Under the pieces are notes generated by a model, which was given only the letters and a program-made list of their open reading frames with translations, did not search any database and had not been told where the DNA came from. 64,000 nt of DNA, from positions 111,993 to 175,992 of the forward strand of contig CAWBSY010000020.1 of NCBI GenBank assembly GCA_963791575.1, written 5' to 3'. This DNA is from JAOAPG01 sp963791575. Its GTDB lineage: Bacteria > Acidobacteriota > Terriglobia > Terriglobales > Acidobacteriaceae. Within the stretch, counting starts at the first letter, position 1; each line of letters starts with the position of its first letter. Positions 38,991 to 47,458 of this stretch are shown piece by piece. A program made the position numbers and the translations under genes.

Positions 38991-39351
38991 GCTGCTCTTG
39001 TGACGAAGGTGGTTTAGCCGCCGAGGTCTGCGAAAATGAGCTGCAAAGGTCGCTTAATTGCCAAAGCATGAGTCGGCCACGTACATGACTCTCATCAATC
39101 GATGATGAACATTGCCGCTTCTTTGATTTTCCCGCCATAGCCCTCTCACCAAGAACTACGGAATATACTCCGCCAACTCACGAAATGAAAGAATTCAATA
39201 TGAAACGAAACAAAAGAATAGTCGCCCAGAGATTTCTGTGTTAAACCATGAACCTGAGTCCACATCGTTTTCGCAGTCCTTTGTACAGATACGGACTCAC
39301 TCGTTGATCGCGTGGAGTCGGACAGATAAGCACGATCCCCAAGGAGAATCT
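38991..39351. other. Divergent intergenic region
   Basis: 361 bases between the DUF4380-like gene (minus) and the PLP enzyme (plus). AT-rich GAAA-type repeats occur around 39183-39222 (AAAGAATTC, GAAACGAAACAAAAG), possibly part of a promoter or operator. No gene relic was recognised. Confidence 0.4.
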
Positions 39352-40633
39352 ATGGCTGGGAATGGTTATAGTCGGCGTTCTTTTGTGAAACTTCTAGCTG
39401 CGGCTCCGTTGCTGAGTCAAATTGCAGCTCGCGATCTCTATGCACAAGCTAGTACGTCGATCGGAATCGCTGCAAAACAAAATGTCTATTCTCGGCTCGG
39501 GGTAAAGACGATCATCAATTGCCGCGGCACCTGGACCTACCTAAGCGGCTCTCTGGAGTTTCCCGAAGTCCGTCAGGCCCAGCTAGAAGCCAGTGAATAT
39601 TTCGTGAACATGCTCGAGCTCCAGCGAGCAGTCGGACGCCGCCTATCAGAGCTGACTGGCGCTGAATCCGGCATCGTGACCTCCGGTTCCGCCGGCGCGA
39701 TGGCTGCGGCGACGGCTGCCTGCATGGCCGGCGCCGAACGACAAACTGATCTGGCAGCTTCCGGACACGACCGGCATGAAACACGAAGTGATCATGACGG
39801 GCGGCCGCAGCGCTTTTGACAGCGCCATTCGACTTACCGGAGCGAAACTGGTCCTTGTCCACTCGCCCGAAGAGATCGCCAACGCCATCAACGAAAACAC
39901 GGCGATGATCTACACCACCGACCTGGGAGAAAAGCTGCAAAAGGAAGTCGCCATCGCCAAAGACCGCAAAGTGCCGATGCTGCTGGATGACGCCGCCGGA
40001 ATTCCCCCGGTCGACAACGCGAAGCTCTACGCCCAGATGGGAATTGACATGTACTGCTTTTCCGGAGGCAAGGGACTTCGCGGGCCGCAGTGCAGCGGCT
40101 TGCTCCTGGGCCGCAAAGACCTGATCGAAGCGGCTCTGCTGAATTGCAGCCCGCGCGAAGGCGCCATCTGCCGTCCGATGAAGGTCGGCAAGGAAGAAGT
40201 CATCGGGTGTCTCACTGCGCTCGAAACGTGGTTAAAGGTGGACGAAAAGAAACTGTACGAAGAATGGAATGCGCGCATCGATCGAATCCGCAAGCTGGTC
40301 GAAACTGTGCCGGGGATTACCACGACCACTTATGTTCCCGATGACGGAAATCGCTATCCAACTTTAACTGTGAAGTGGGACCAGCAAGCATGGGGCTTTT
40401 CAATCTCCGATTGCGTGCGCGAACTTCGTGCCAGCGATCCCATTATCGAAGTGTTAGGCGCAGACAATCCCAGCTTGGTGACCGCCGTGCGCGAAGGCAA
40501 TCCCAATAGCAAGGAGCGCAAGGGACCCGATCACATCGAGCTGGTTTCCATGACAATCAAGCCGGGAGAAGAAATGATTGTCGGGCAAAGATTGCGCGCC
40601 ATTCTGGGCGCCGCGCAGAAGAAAGCTGCTTAG
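39352..40633 (+). pseudogene. Exported PLP-dependent SelA/DgaE-like lyase, one frameshift
   Basis: Two frames form a 427-residue fold-type I PLP enzyme. The ATG at 39352 follows AAGGAGAAT and starts a Tat-like signal (SRRSFVKLLAAAPLLSQIAA). The enzyme begins NVYSRLGVKTIINCRGTWTY, with SGSLEFPEVRQAQLEASEYF and GIVTSGSAGAMAAATAACMA. An extra G near 39741 shifts the frame; after it come NDKLIWQLPDTTGMKHEVIM, VPMLLDDAAGIPP and the PLP-lysine block CFSGGKGLRGPQCSG. The subfamily includes selenocysteine-synthase-like proteins and D-glucosaminate-6-phosphate ammonia-lyase-type enzymes, which release ammonia and an enamine. A triple-RidA gene follows 19 bases on, supporting enamine chemistry. The single clean shift may be a sequence error. 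Confidence 0.8.
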
Positions 40634-40652
40634 GCAGCGCGAAAGGAAACCC

Positions 40653-41903
40653 GTGCACTTGTCAACTATCACTCGGCACTTAGGTCTTTCCCTACTGCTG
40701 ACCTCGCTACTCGCCGCGCAGGAAGGAGTGCGCGCCGTGTCGCCTGCTCACTTTCATGCGAGCGCAAACCGATTTCTCTCTCCGGGAGTGGATGCCGGCG
40801 ATTATCTCTACATTTCGGGCCAGGGCCCCGGCCGCTCGGACGGCACCGTGCCCTCTTCACCAGACGCGCAATTCCGGCAAGCCTTCGATAATGTCAAAGC
40901 CGTCCTTGAATCCGCGGGGTTGACTCTCGAAAACGTCGTGTATGTGCAGGTCTATCTCACGGACATCGGCTCGTTTTCAGAGATGAATCGAGTATTCGGG
41001 GAGTACTTCCAGAAAGTGCCGCCAGCTCGAGCCGTCCTCGGCGTTTACGCCCTTCCTGATTCGCCGATTCAAATCAACGCAGTTGCGGTGCGTAACCTCG
41101 AGGGACGTAAAGCTGTTCATCCTCCAAACTTTCCTACCGGCGAGTCTGCCTCACCCGGCATCCTCACCCATGACCGTCTTTTCATTTCCAGCATGGCTGG
41201 GATCGATCCCGCAACTGGCAAGGTTCCCGATGATCCAGCCGCTCAGGTTGATTTGGCACTCGACCGGATGCAGGCTGTGGTGAAGGCCGCCGGACTTGAC
41301 CTGAGCCACGTAGTTTTCGTTAACCCTTACCTGACTTCGGAAATCCCAACGCATGTCATGAATGAGCGGTATGCCCGCCGGTTCGAGTTCGGCAACACAC
41401 CGGCGCGTGCCACGATCGAGGTATCGAGCCTTCCAGGAGGAGCTCACATCGAGTACACCGGCGTGGCCGTCCGTGATCTCCAGCAGCGCCAAGCAGTGCG
41501 TCCGAAGAACATGCCTCCGAGTCCAACCGCCAGCCCCTGCGTCTTTGCGGGCGAAACTTTATATTGTTCGGCGAAAAGCGGCTTCATTCCTGGGCCACAC
41601 GGCGGCGTTTATGCCAGCACCACCCAGCATCAGCTCCGGCAAACTATGCGCAATCTTCTCGACAACCTCGAAGAAGCTGGAATGGAGTTCAGTCAGGTCG
41701 TGGCGACTAACGTTTATTTGGACGATCTGAGTGATGCGCCAGCCTTTTACGAAGTTTACGGTCAGTATTTTGGCCCGATCATGCCGGCAAGCACGACGGT
41801 TCAGCAGATTGCTCCCGCAGACCGTAAAGCCGATCGGGACGACCAATATCCCGATCTGGAGCAAGTCTCCCTAATCGCCGTGCGCAACAAAGCCGCACAT
41901 TGA
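40653..41903 (+). CDS. Exported protein with three tandem RidA (YjgF/YER057c/UK114) domains
   Basis: A 416-residue protein starting at a GTG (40653) after AAAGGAAA; the leader LGLSLLLTSLLAAQ acts as a signal peptide. Three RidA-fold domains follow. Domain 1 (about 30-150) has DYLYISGQGPG, NVVYVQVYLTDIG and the catalytic-type arginine in PPARAVLGV (R126). Domain 2 (about 155-275) has RLFISSMAGIDPATG and TPARATIEV (R252). Domain 3 (about 285-410) has LYCSAKSGFIPGPHGG and VVATNVYLDDLSD, but MPASTTVQ puts serine (S380) where the arginine should be. RidA proteins deaminate reactive enamines/imines made by PLP enzymes and form trimers, so a single chain could fold as a pseudo-trimer. It lies 19 bases after a PLP lyase gene. 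Confidence 0.9.
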   Translation: MHLSTITRHLGLSLLLTSLLAAQEGVRAVSPAHFHASANRFLSPGVDAGDYLYISGQGPGRSDGTVPSSPDAQFRQAFDNVKAVLESAGLTLENVVYVQVYLTDIGSFSEMNRVFGEYFQKVPPARAVLGVYALPDSPIQINAVAVRNLEGRKAVHPPNFPTGESASPGILTHDRLFISSMAGIDPATGKVPDDPAAQVDLALDRMQAVVKAAGLDLSHVVFVNPYLTSEIPTHVMNERYARRFEFGNTPARATIEVSSLPGGAHIEYTGVAVRDLQQRQAVRPKNMPPSPTASPCVFAGETLYCSAKSGFIPGPHGGVYASTTQHQLRQTMRNLLDNLEEAGMEFSQVVATNVYLDDLSDAPAFYEVYGQYFGPIMPASTTVQQIAPADRKADRDDQYPDLEQVSLIAVRNKAAH

Positions 41904-42181
41904 AAACGACGTCGCGTTCGAGTCGGAGCCTCTCATGCCCGGACAACTACGGCACGAACTAACAGAATCTCATCGCGAATGTATTTAATTAAGTGGAGTA
42001 AGTTAAAGCCAGAGAAATAAGCGATGAGTCCCAAAACAACAAAGACATAAAACGCTTGCGTCAAGTAAAGTTAACTTTGTACCACCGACTATGCCGATCC
42101 AAGCAACGTACGTTCTTGCCAACGACTGGATCGCGGAGCGATTTCGCTTAAGGGTTGCATGAACACGAGGGTCACACAAAG

Positions 42182-42982
42182 ATGACTGTCAAAGCCGACA
42201 GCGAACGCTTTCAGAGCGGCGCAGCCAAGTACGCCGCCTATCTCGAGACGCCCGAGGGCCGACTGCGCCTCGATCTCACCTTTGCCAATTTGCAGGACTT
42301 TCTCCCGCAGCCCACACGGTCTTTACTCGCTCTAGATCTTGGGTGCGGCACCGGCGCCACGGCGGTGCGCCTGGCGCGACTTGGCATTCACGTCACGCTG
42401 CTGGATTCCTCTGCTGAGATGCTGGATATCGCGCAGAGTGCCGCACGGGAAGCAGGAGTTACGGAGAGGATTGCGCTGAAACACGGCGATGCCACCCAAT
42501 TGGCGAACTTGTTCCACGCCGAGTCGTTTGATGTAATTCTTTGCCACAATATCCTGGAATATGTGGACGATCCGTGTGCTGTGTTGCGCAGTGCGGCTCG
42601 CGCCTTGCGAGATTCGTCTAGCATAATCTCAGTATTGGTGCGTAACCAGGCAGGTGAGGTATTAAAGGCCGCAATAAAAGACGGCGACTTGGCCGCGACC
42701 GAGCATAATCTCACCGCTGAGTGGGGACATGAGTCCCTGTATGGAGGAGGGGTGCGGTTATTTACGGCGGAGAGCCTGCAAGCCATGCTGCTCGAATCGT
42801 CACTCGCAGTAACTGCGGAGCGTGGCGTACGGGTAGTGTCGGATTACTTGCCGCCGAGCGTTTCCCGGAATGATGAGTACGAACGGATTTTTGAGCTCGA
42901 GCGCAAGCTGGGCAGGCGACCGGAGTTTGCCGCAGTCGCCCGCTACACGCATTGCCTCGCACATCGCACAGGTCCAGAATGA
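42182..42982 (+). CDS. Class I SAM-dependent methyltransferase
   Basis: A 266-residue Rossmann methyltransferase. Motif I is LLALDLGCGTGATAVRLARL and the acidic ribose-binding strand is HVTLLDSSAEMLDIA. Motif post-I is IALKHGDATQLAN and motif IV FDVILCHNILEYVDDP. The overall layout resembles SmtA/CmoM-type enzymes. The start at 42182 is chosen by the position of the fold; the upstream frame to 42155 is possible. The substrate is unknown. It ends 10 bases before a radical-SAM/SPASM gene, so the two probably act on one product such as a modified peptide or small metabolite (inference). Confidence 0.85.
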   Translation: MTVKADSERFQSGAAKYAAYLETPEGRLRLDLTFANLQDFLPQPTRSLLALDLGCGTGATAVRLARLGIHVTLLDSSAEMLDIAQSAAREAGVTERIALKHGDATQLANLFHAESFDVILCHNILEYVDDPCAVLRSAARALRDSSSIISVLVRNQAGEVLKAAIKDGDLAATEHNLTAEWGHESLYGGGVRLFTAESLQAMLLESSLAVTAERGVRVVSDYLPPSVSRNDEYERIFELERKLGRRPEFAAVARYTHCLAHRTGPE

Positions 42983-42992
42983 AGGACGGTGC

Positions 42993-44049
42993 ATGAACAA
43001 CGTCATAGCTCAGTCTTCGTCGTCCGGATCTCGCATGACACCTGATGCCGGTATTGCGCTCGGGCTCGGCCTTACCAACGAGTGTAATCTCGCCTGCGCC
43101 TTCTGCTACCGCGATCCCGCTCGCACAGACCGTCTCTCCCTGGATCAGGTGAAGTCCGTCATGGAACGACTGCCGATCCGTTCGGTGAATCTGGGCACCG
43201 GTGAGAACGGCATGCATCCCGACTTCAAGGCAATACTGGCCTACCTGCGAACGAAACCCGTCAAGCTCACCATCACTTCCAATGGTCATAGTGTTGCTGT
43301 TCTGGAAGACGACGAACTGCGAGCCTTCCATGACATCGAGTTCTCTCTCGATTACCCAACGCAAGCAGAACAGGATGCACAACGCGGAGCTGGGAATTGG
43401 GAGCTGATTCATCAGCAAGCAGAGCGGTGTCGTCAGGCTGCAAATTCCTGTAACCATCGTCGCCGTCATGATGAAGTCGAACTACTTGCGTTTAGCGGAT
43501 GTGGCGCGAGTAGCCAAACAGTTTGACGCTCCTTTGCGAGTGAATGTCTATCAGGCCGTGCGATCGGACATCTATGCTCTGAGCTACGAAGAGTATTGGG
43601 AGGGGTTCCGGCGCCTCTTTGAGGAGACCGATGTAATCGCGATTGGCGAGCCGCTGGTTCGAGCGATGGCGGGACTTCCACCGCTCCGAGGCGGTTGTGG
43701 CGTGAGCACCGTACGCGTGACACCAAGAGGCACGACACAACCCTGCGTCTATTGGCCAGGATCGGGGGAGCCGCTTTCAGACTTGATCTCTGCGGGCGTC
43801 AACATTCTGAGCTCCGCACCCTTCGACCAGGCCCGCACGCTTCCCGAAGCCTGCCAGCCTTGCGAGTTTCGCGACTCATGCCATGGTGGATGTGCCGGAC
43901 GACGACGCTTGCAAGGCGCACTACTACAGCCTGATTGTTATTGTCCGATCATTCGCGGCGAGCGCCCACGACTCGAGATCCGCATGGCCGCAAATCGCGA
44001 TCTGCCTAAGCTGAGCAGTTCCTGCACTACCGTCGTGATCGCCAGGTAG
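42993..44049 (+). pseudogene. Radical SAM enzyme with SPASM-type C-terminus, one frameshift
   Basis: About 350 residues over two frames. The iron-sulphur SAM motif is ECNLACAFCYRDP (C31, C35, C38). Next come VNLGTGENGMHPDF, LTITSNGHSVAVL and FSLDYPTQAEQDAQ. A one-base insertion near 43434 shifts the frame; RLQIPVTIVAVMMKSNYLRL continues in the next frame. The C-terminus is Cys-rich (RGGCGVSTVRVTP, TQPCVYWPG, CQPCEFRDSCHGGCAG, CYCPI), matching SPASM/twitch auxiliary clusters of peptide-modifying enzymes. It follows the methyltransferase by 10 bases with AAGGAC before the ATG. The partner substrate is not identified. The shift may be a sequencing error, since both sides are intact. Confidence 0.8.
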
Positions 44050-44167
44050 TCTGATTCGTGAAGAACAGGAAATCAACAGTTCGAATAAGCCCATCTCGCA
44101 ATTTCTTTTTGAGTTTGCCGGTGCGATTGAGCTGGATACAGACATTTCGGAATGGATTGCACATCGC

Positions 44168-45228
44168 TCAAGTCGGCCTAATCACATCCATGATTTGCTG
44201 TACCACGATTTCCAAACCCTGATCCGTGCGAACGGCCTTACGGTCAGCCAGCAGGACCTTTCGCACTCCTTCCGCGTCAATTTTGTGCCATACGGGAAGG
44301 ATGACTTTCTCTCCTTCCACTTCGCGCGTTCGCTACTCCATTCAATTCCTGTTGGTCCAGTGCTTTTCAGAAAACTAGGGCTGGAATCACAACTCCAAAG
44401 AGCGATATTGCGAGACCACGGTCTATACGATTGGCTGATTCGTCAGCAACTTCAAGGAAAATTCGTCATACCGGCACGCGTGGAGACAGTATTCGCCTTG
44501 AGGGCATCTGCGAGTTGTCGAGCGATGGCGTCTTTGTCCTCGCTTCGTGTGAAATGAAAACATCCCATTCGTCTTCTAGCTTTCTCCGAGCAGCGCGACG
44601 CCGAGCAGGAGGGTATATCGGCGTCGGCGCAGGTGGGGGTTCCGCTGCAAATCGGGGTTTTCAGAGCCGCGACGAGCTGAAAGTGAGTTCCGCTTCTTTC
44701 TTTCGTTGCTCCAGGAGGCCAGTAGTAAGCTGTCCCAGTTCGGTTTTTAACTGATCAGCTGCCGGTCGAATATTGTCGAGATATTGCTTGATTGAGGTGA
44801 TGTTTCTTTTGCTTCGGCTTCTACATTGAACTGCGAATCCACGACTGTGTGGGAGTCGAGATGAATTTCCACCATGAACCTCGCCGCTCGGTGCGATTTA
44901 GAGTGTAGGACGACGGTTGAACGTCGAACAAGACCTGCATCCCCAGCGAATGGAACTACGAATGTGATTTCCGTCCCGCCAATATAGAAGGGCTTTGACC
45001 GATCATTAATAAAACGTCGCTAGTTTTGACTCCATCCACCTGTGTTTCCCTTGTGCGAGCATGTTTATTCTGGTCGTCAAGCACGGGCACGTTAAGACTG
45101 AACTCTTCAACAAGACGTGTTACTACGCCCTGAGTGTTACCGTCCAGTTCCGCATTTGATACCCTCTTGAATGCCTTTTTGAACTGCTCTTTCTGATGCA
45201 GTTGAACGTTGAATATGTCTACCTTCAA
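44168..45228 (-). pseudogene. TIR-domain protein, heavily decayed (at least eight frame changes and a stop)
   Basis: Piecing frames together on the minus strand recovers one gene. The N-terminal part is MKVDIFNVQLHQKEQFKKAF, then SKPFYIGGTEITFVVPFAG and FNVEAEAKETS. A coiled-coil (IKQYLDNIRPAADQLKTELG, LLEQRKKEAELTF) is followed by an in-frame TGA and a proline-rich linker (AAEPPPAPTPIYPPARRR). A complete TIR domain follows: KLEDEWDVFISH, SEDKDAIARQLADALKAN, YDEFSLKL, IDRGLA, QQELNG (the catalytic-Glu WxxxEL region), GEKVILPVWHKIDAEGV, ADRKAVRT, GLEIVVQQIMDVIRPT and stop. TIR domains cleave NAD in defence and cell-death systems. The number of indels shows true decay. Plus-strand frames here are antisense. 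Confidence 0.8.
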
Positions 45229-45288
45229 AAGTTGGCGATCTTTCTGTTCATGTACTGCATTCTAGACGCCTCTGAGGAGTCACGTCCC

Positions 45289-45339
45289 TTACTGCGCGTC
45301 CATCCATTTATCGGATCCCGTCAGCTTGACCGCCACTCC
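45289..45339 (-). pseudogene. 3-prime remnant of a paralogue of the 46610-47347 gene
   Basis: The minus strand reads GVAVKLTGSDKWMDAQ and stop, nearly identical in protein to the C-terminus of the downstream secreted protein (GVAVKLTGSDKWMPAQ). Nucleotide differences fall mostly at third codon positions, so this is an old paralogue cut off at a palindromic repeat, not a fresh duplication. Confidence 0.7.
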
Positions 45340-45350
45340 GCGGCGGGTGG

Positions 45351-45381
45351 CCCACTCAAGCGCGGTTTTGGCTTGAGTGGG
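45351..45381. repeat. REP-like palindrome
   Basis: Perfect 11-base arms CCCACTCAAGC and GCTTGAGTGGG enclose a nine-base loop. It borders the paralogue remnant and resembles single palindromic units dispersed in related genomes. Confidence 0.7.
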
Positions 45382-45488
45382 GCAGTTCTACAGCTAGACA
45401 GGAACCCTCGCGCCGCTTTTGTGTGTTCGTGTCGCCGCGCCACCGATCTACTGGGCCTTGCAGAATAATTGCGAGACCGCCTTTACAT

Positions 45489-45635
45489 TGTCATTTCGAC
45501 CGTAGCAGGATTGGCAGCGAAGCGGACAATCCTGCGAAGTGGAGAAACCTGCTTCTCTGCCGAGGCCCCAAGCAGGTTCCTCCACTCCACAGCATGATTC
45601 GCATTGCGATTCATGCTGCTCCGGTCGGAATGACA
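45489..45635. repeat. 147-bp MITE-like element with 14-bp terminal inverted repeats
   Basis: The ends TGTCATTTCGACCG (45489-45502) and CGGTCGGAATGACA (45622-45635) are inverted repeats matching at 13 of 14 bases. The interior holds three more nested hairpins: AGGATTG/CAATCCT, GTGGAG-AACCTGCTT with its complement, and a CAGCATGA/TTCATGCTG palindrome. It has no coding capacity, and it lies just downstream of the toxin-antitoxin pair. Confidence 0.8.
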
Positions 45636-45677
45636 GTTAGTGGTCACGGCGTGTGCCAGATGAAGCCCATGGGCAAG

Positions 45678-46223
45678 TTACTCAATGTCAGGAAAAAGCT
45701 GCGCCACAGTCTTCATGGGTATGAAGAGCCGATTCGGGTGATTCGGAATATCGATGAAGCCATAGCGTCCGTAGAAGGCGCGCGCATTTTCGTCGATGGC
45801 GTCCACCACCACGGCTACGGAGGCGATGTTCCTGCTGTGCTCCAGTGCCCTTTTCAGAGATCCCATGAGCAGGAGTTCCCCAAGACCACGTCCCTTGAAC
45901 TGCTTGCTTCTCGCCAATCGTCCGAGCAACGTCGCGGGCAGTCTGTCGTACTTGGGAAGGTGCAACTGTTGAACCAATTCAGGAGGCAACTCACCGGCCT
46001 CGATCGCGTACTGCGAAAGCGTGTAATAACCCGCGATCGTCTTGCCGTCGGGAGTCAAGACATAGACGGCGGCAACTCGCTTCTTGATTTCCTGAGTCGC
46101 GTGCTCCTTCAGATATCTGTCAAGCGACTCCTGCTCGCACGAAAAAGCCGCTCGATCATGTTTTTTCTTGTCGAGCGGCTCAAATCGAAGTTTAGTTTTT
46201 TCCTGGACAGGGCTATCTGCCAA
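45678..46223 (-). CDS. GNAT-family acetyltransferase toxin (TacT/AtaT-like)
   Basis: A 181-residue N-acetyltransferase. The toxin-type opening is FEPLDKKKHDRAAFSCEQES, then LDRYLKEHATQEIKKRVAAV. Strand YVLTPDGKTIAGYYTLSQ is followed by the acetyl-CoA site in RSKQFKGRGLGELLLMGSL and the terminal block VVVDAIDENARAFYGRYGF. The pairing with a DUF1778 antitoxin defines the TacAT/AtaRT type, in which the enzyme acetylates aminoacyl-tRNA and stops translation. It starts with TTG at 46223, directly after the antitoxin stop, so expression is coupled. It appears intact. A MITE-like repeat lies downstream. Confidence 0.92.
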   Translation of the reverse strand: MADSPVQEKTKLRFEPLDKKKHDRAAFSCEQESLDRYLKEHATQEIKKRVAAVYVLTPDGKTIAGYYTLSQYAIEAGELPPELVQQLHLPKYDRLPATLLGRLARSKQFKGRGLGELLLMGSLKRALEHSRNIASVAVVVDAIDENARAFYGRYGFIDIPNHPNRLFIPMKTVAQLFPDIE

Positions 46224-46505
46224 CTACGCGATCTCCTCTTTCAATCTCCGCGCCGCCGCCATCGCCTTCTGGTTTGGCTTGGGCGGATTCAGCAGCGCCT
46301 CCACAAACACTCGTTTTGCCTCTTCGTTCAGTGTCAGGACTTCGTGCTCGCGGATAGTGTTCAGGGCGGCTTGTCTCGTTGCCATTCGAATAAAGTCTGA
46401 AGCGGAGGTGCCGCTTAAGCTCGCTGCGTTCTCAATCATTTCCTTCTCTTCCCGCGTGACACGAGCGTCCAAACGCTCATCCCGCATCACATTTGCAGTC
46501 GCCAT
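46224..46505 (-). CDS. DUF1778 ribbon-helix-helix antitoxin
   Basis: A 93-residue antitoxin. The N-terminal ribbon-helix-helix DNA-binding part is DERLDARVTREEKEMIENAA, then SLSGTSASDFIRMATRQAAL. The C-terminal arm (NEEAKRVFVEALLNPPKPNQ) binds the toxin. It is the first gene of the pair and should repress its own promoter in the 100 bases upstream. Stop and toxin start adjoin (TAG-TTG). Confidence 0.93.
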   Translation of the reverse strand: MATANVMRDERLDARVTREEKEMIENAASLSGTSASDFIRMATRQAALNTIREHEVLTLNEEAKRVFVEALLNPPKPNQKAMAAARRLKEEIA

Positions 46506-46609
46506 GATCCACCTCGCCTTTTCCTAATGTACGGCATTTTGCCACACATGTCAATAACTTTGGGCCACCGATCAACACTGTTTATTTGTGCTATCTTCTT
46601 CTTTATTAT

Positions 46610-47347
46610 TTATTGTGCGGGCATCCACTTGTCCGATCCCGTCAGCTTGACTGCCACGCCAGTAATGAAGATGTGCAGGGGCTTGCCGTCGGCGGTGCCG
46701 CGGTGCTCGGTTGAGATCAGCAGAGGACCTGCCTTTTTGTAGCCTGCCCACGTTGCGGTGACTAGACTCGGCGGCTTGGGCCCGCCACGGTGGTAGACAA
46801 ATTGCACGACGCGTTTGTCCTTGCCGACATAAAGATCCCAGGTATCGCCGGGCGTGTAACCGCCGGCTTCCGCGGGATACTTCACCGAGACCAGCTCTGC
46901 CGAGCCGCTGCCGATCGGCAGTTTTTGCATACCCTTATCGGTCACGGTGGCGCTTGTGTCCCAATAGGCATGGAAGGGGAACAGAAGCCAATAATTATCA
47001 TTAATGAAAGCCGGTTCGACTTCGTTTTTCACCTGGTCGGATTGGCTGCTGAGCTGAGAACTGTCGTATGTGACCTTAACCGGCTTACCCTCTTTATCCT
47101 TACCTTCGTAGGAAACTTTGCCGGTCTTGGGCTCCCACTCCCACGCGTGAGCAGCTTTGAAGAGCCCGGTGATTTCTCCGTTCCAGGTGTAGCGGATGGC
47201 TTCGATTTGCCCATACGAATCGAGACCGTAGGTCTTCGCGATTTGTTCGAGAATCGGCGGGCGCGTCTGCGCCCATGAGGTTGCAGCAAGGACCAGCACT
47301 CCAAAAACCAGGAAACGGATCGTCGTTGAAAAACCAAACTTTGCCAT
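46610..47347 (-). CDS. Secreted protein of unknown function
   Basis: A 245-residue protein with a signal peptide (FLVFGVLVLAATSWAQ). The mature part is beta-rich and resembles periplasmic LolA-like or heme-free carrier folds seen as outer-membrane-related hypothetical proteins: EAIRYTWNGEITGLFKAAHA, WEWEPKTGKVSYEGKD, FPFHAYWDTSATVTDKG, YTPGDTWDLYVGKDKRVVQF. GGAGG lies just before the ATG. No catalytic motif is visible. A paralogue remnant of its 3-prime end is found at 45289, so the family once existed in more than one copy here, now separated by the toxin-antitoxin pair and repeats. Confidence 0.75.
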   Translation of the reverse strand: MAKFGFSTTIRFLVFGVLVLAATSWAQTRPPILEQIAKTYGLDSYGQIEAIRYTWNGEITGLFKAAHAWEWEPKTGKVSYEGKDKEGKPVKVTYDSSQLSSQSDQVKNEVEPAFINDNYWLLFPFHAYWDTSATVTDKGMQKLPIGSGSAELVSVKYPAEAGGYTPGDTWDLYVGKDKRVVQFVYHRGGPKPPSLVTATWAGYKKAGPLLISTEHRGTADGKPLHIFITGVAVKLTGSDKWMPAQ

Positions 47348-47458
47348 GGAGGATCCTCCTCAATGAAATGAAACGAGTGTGGTGTTGGATGACGCACAGA
47401 GGTTCCTGGATACAAGAATCGGATACAAGAATCGCATGTGGCCACGGTTGCCTTCACT

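Noticed and set aside
44195..44557. Plus-strand 120-codon frame with a hot-dog-like look in its continuation
   Set aside because: It lies antisense to a TIR domain whose motifs (WDVFISH, SEDKDAIARQLADAL, VILPVWH) are far stronger, and the frame lacks a proper start.
45423..46400. 325-codon plus-strand frame
   Set aside because: Antisense to the GNAT toxin and part of the antitoxin, and runs across the MITE-like repeat.
45289..46660. Recent target duplication by integration of the toxin-antitoxin pair
   Set aside because: The two copies differ mainly at third codon positions, which fits old paralogues under selection, not a fresh direct duplication.
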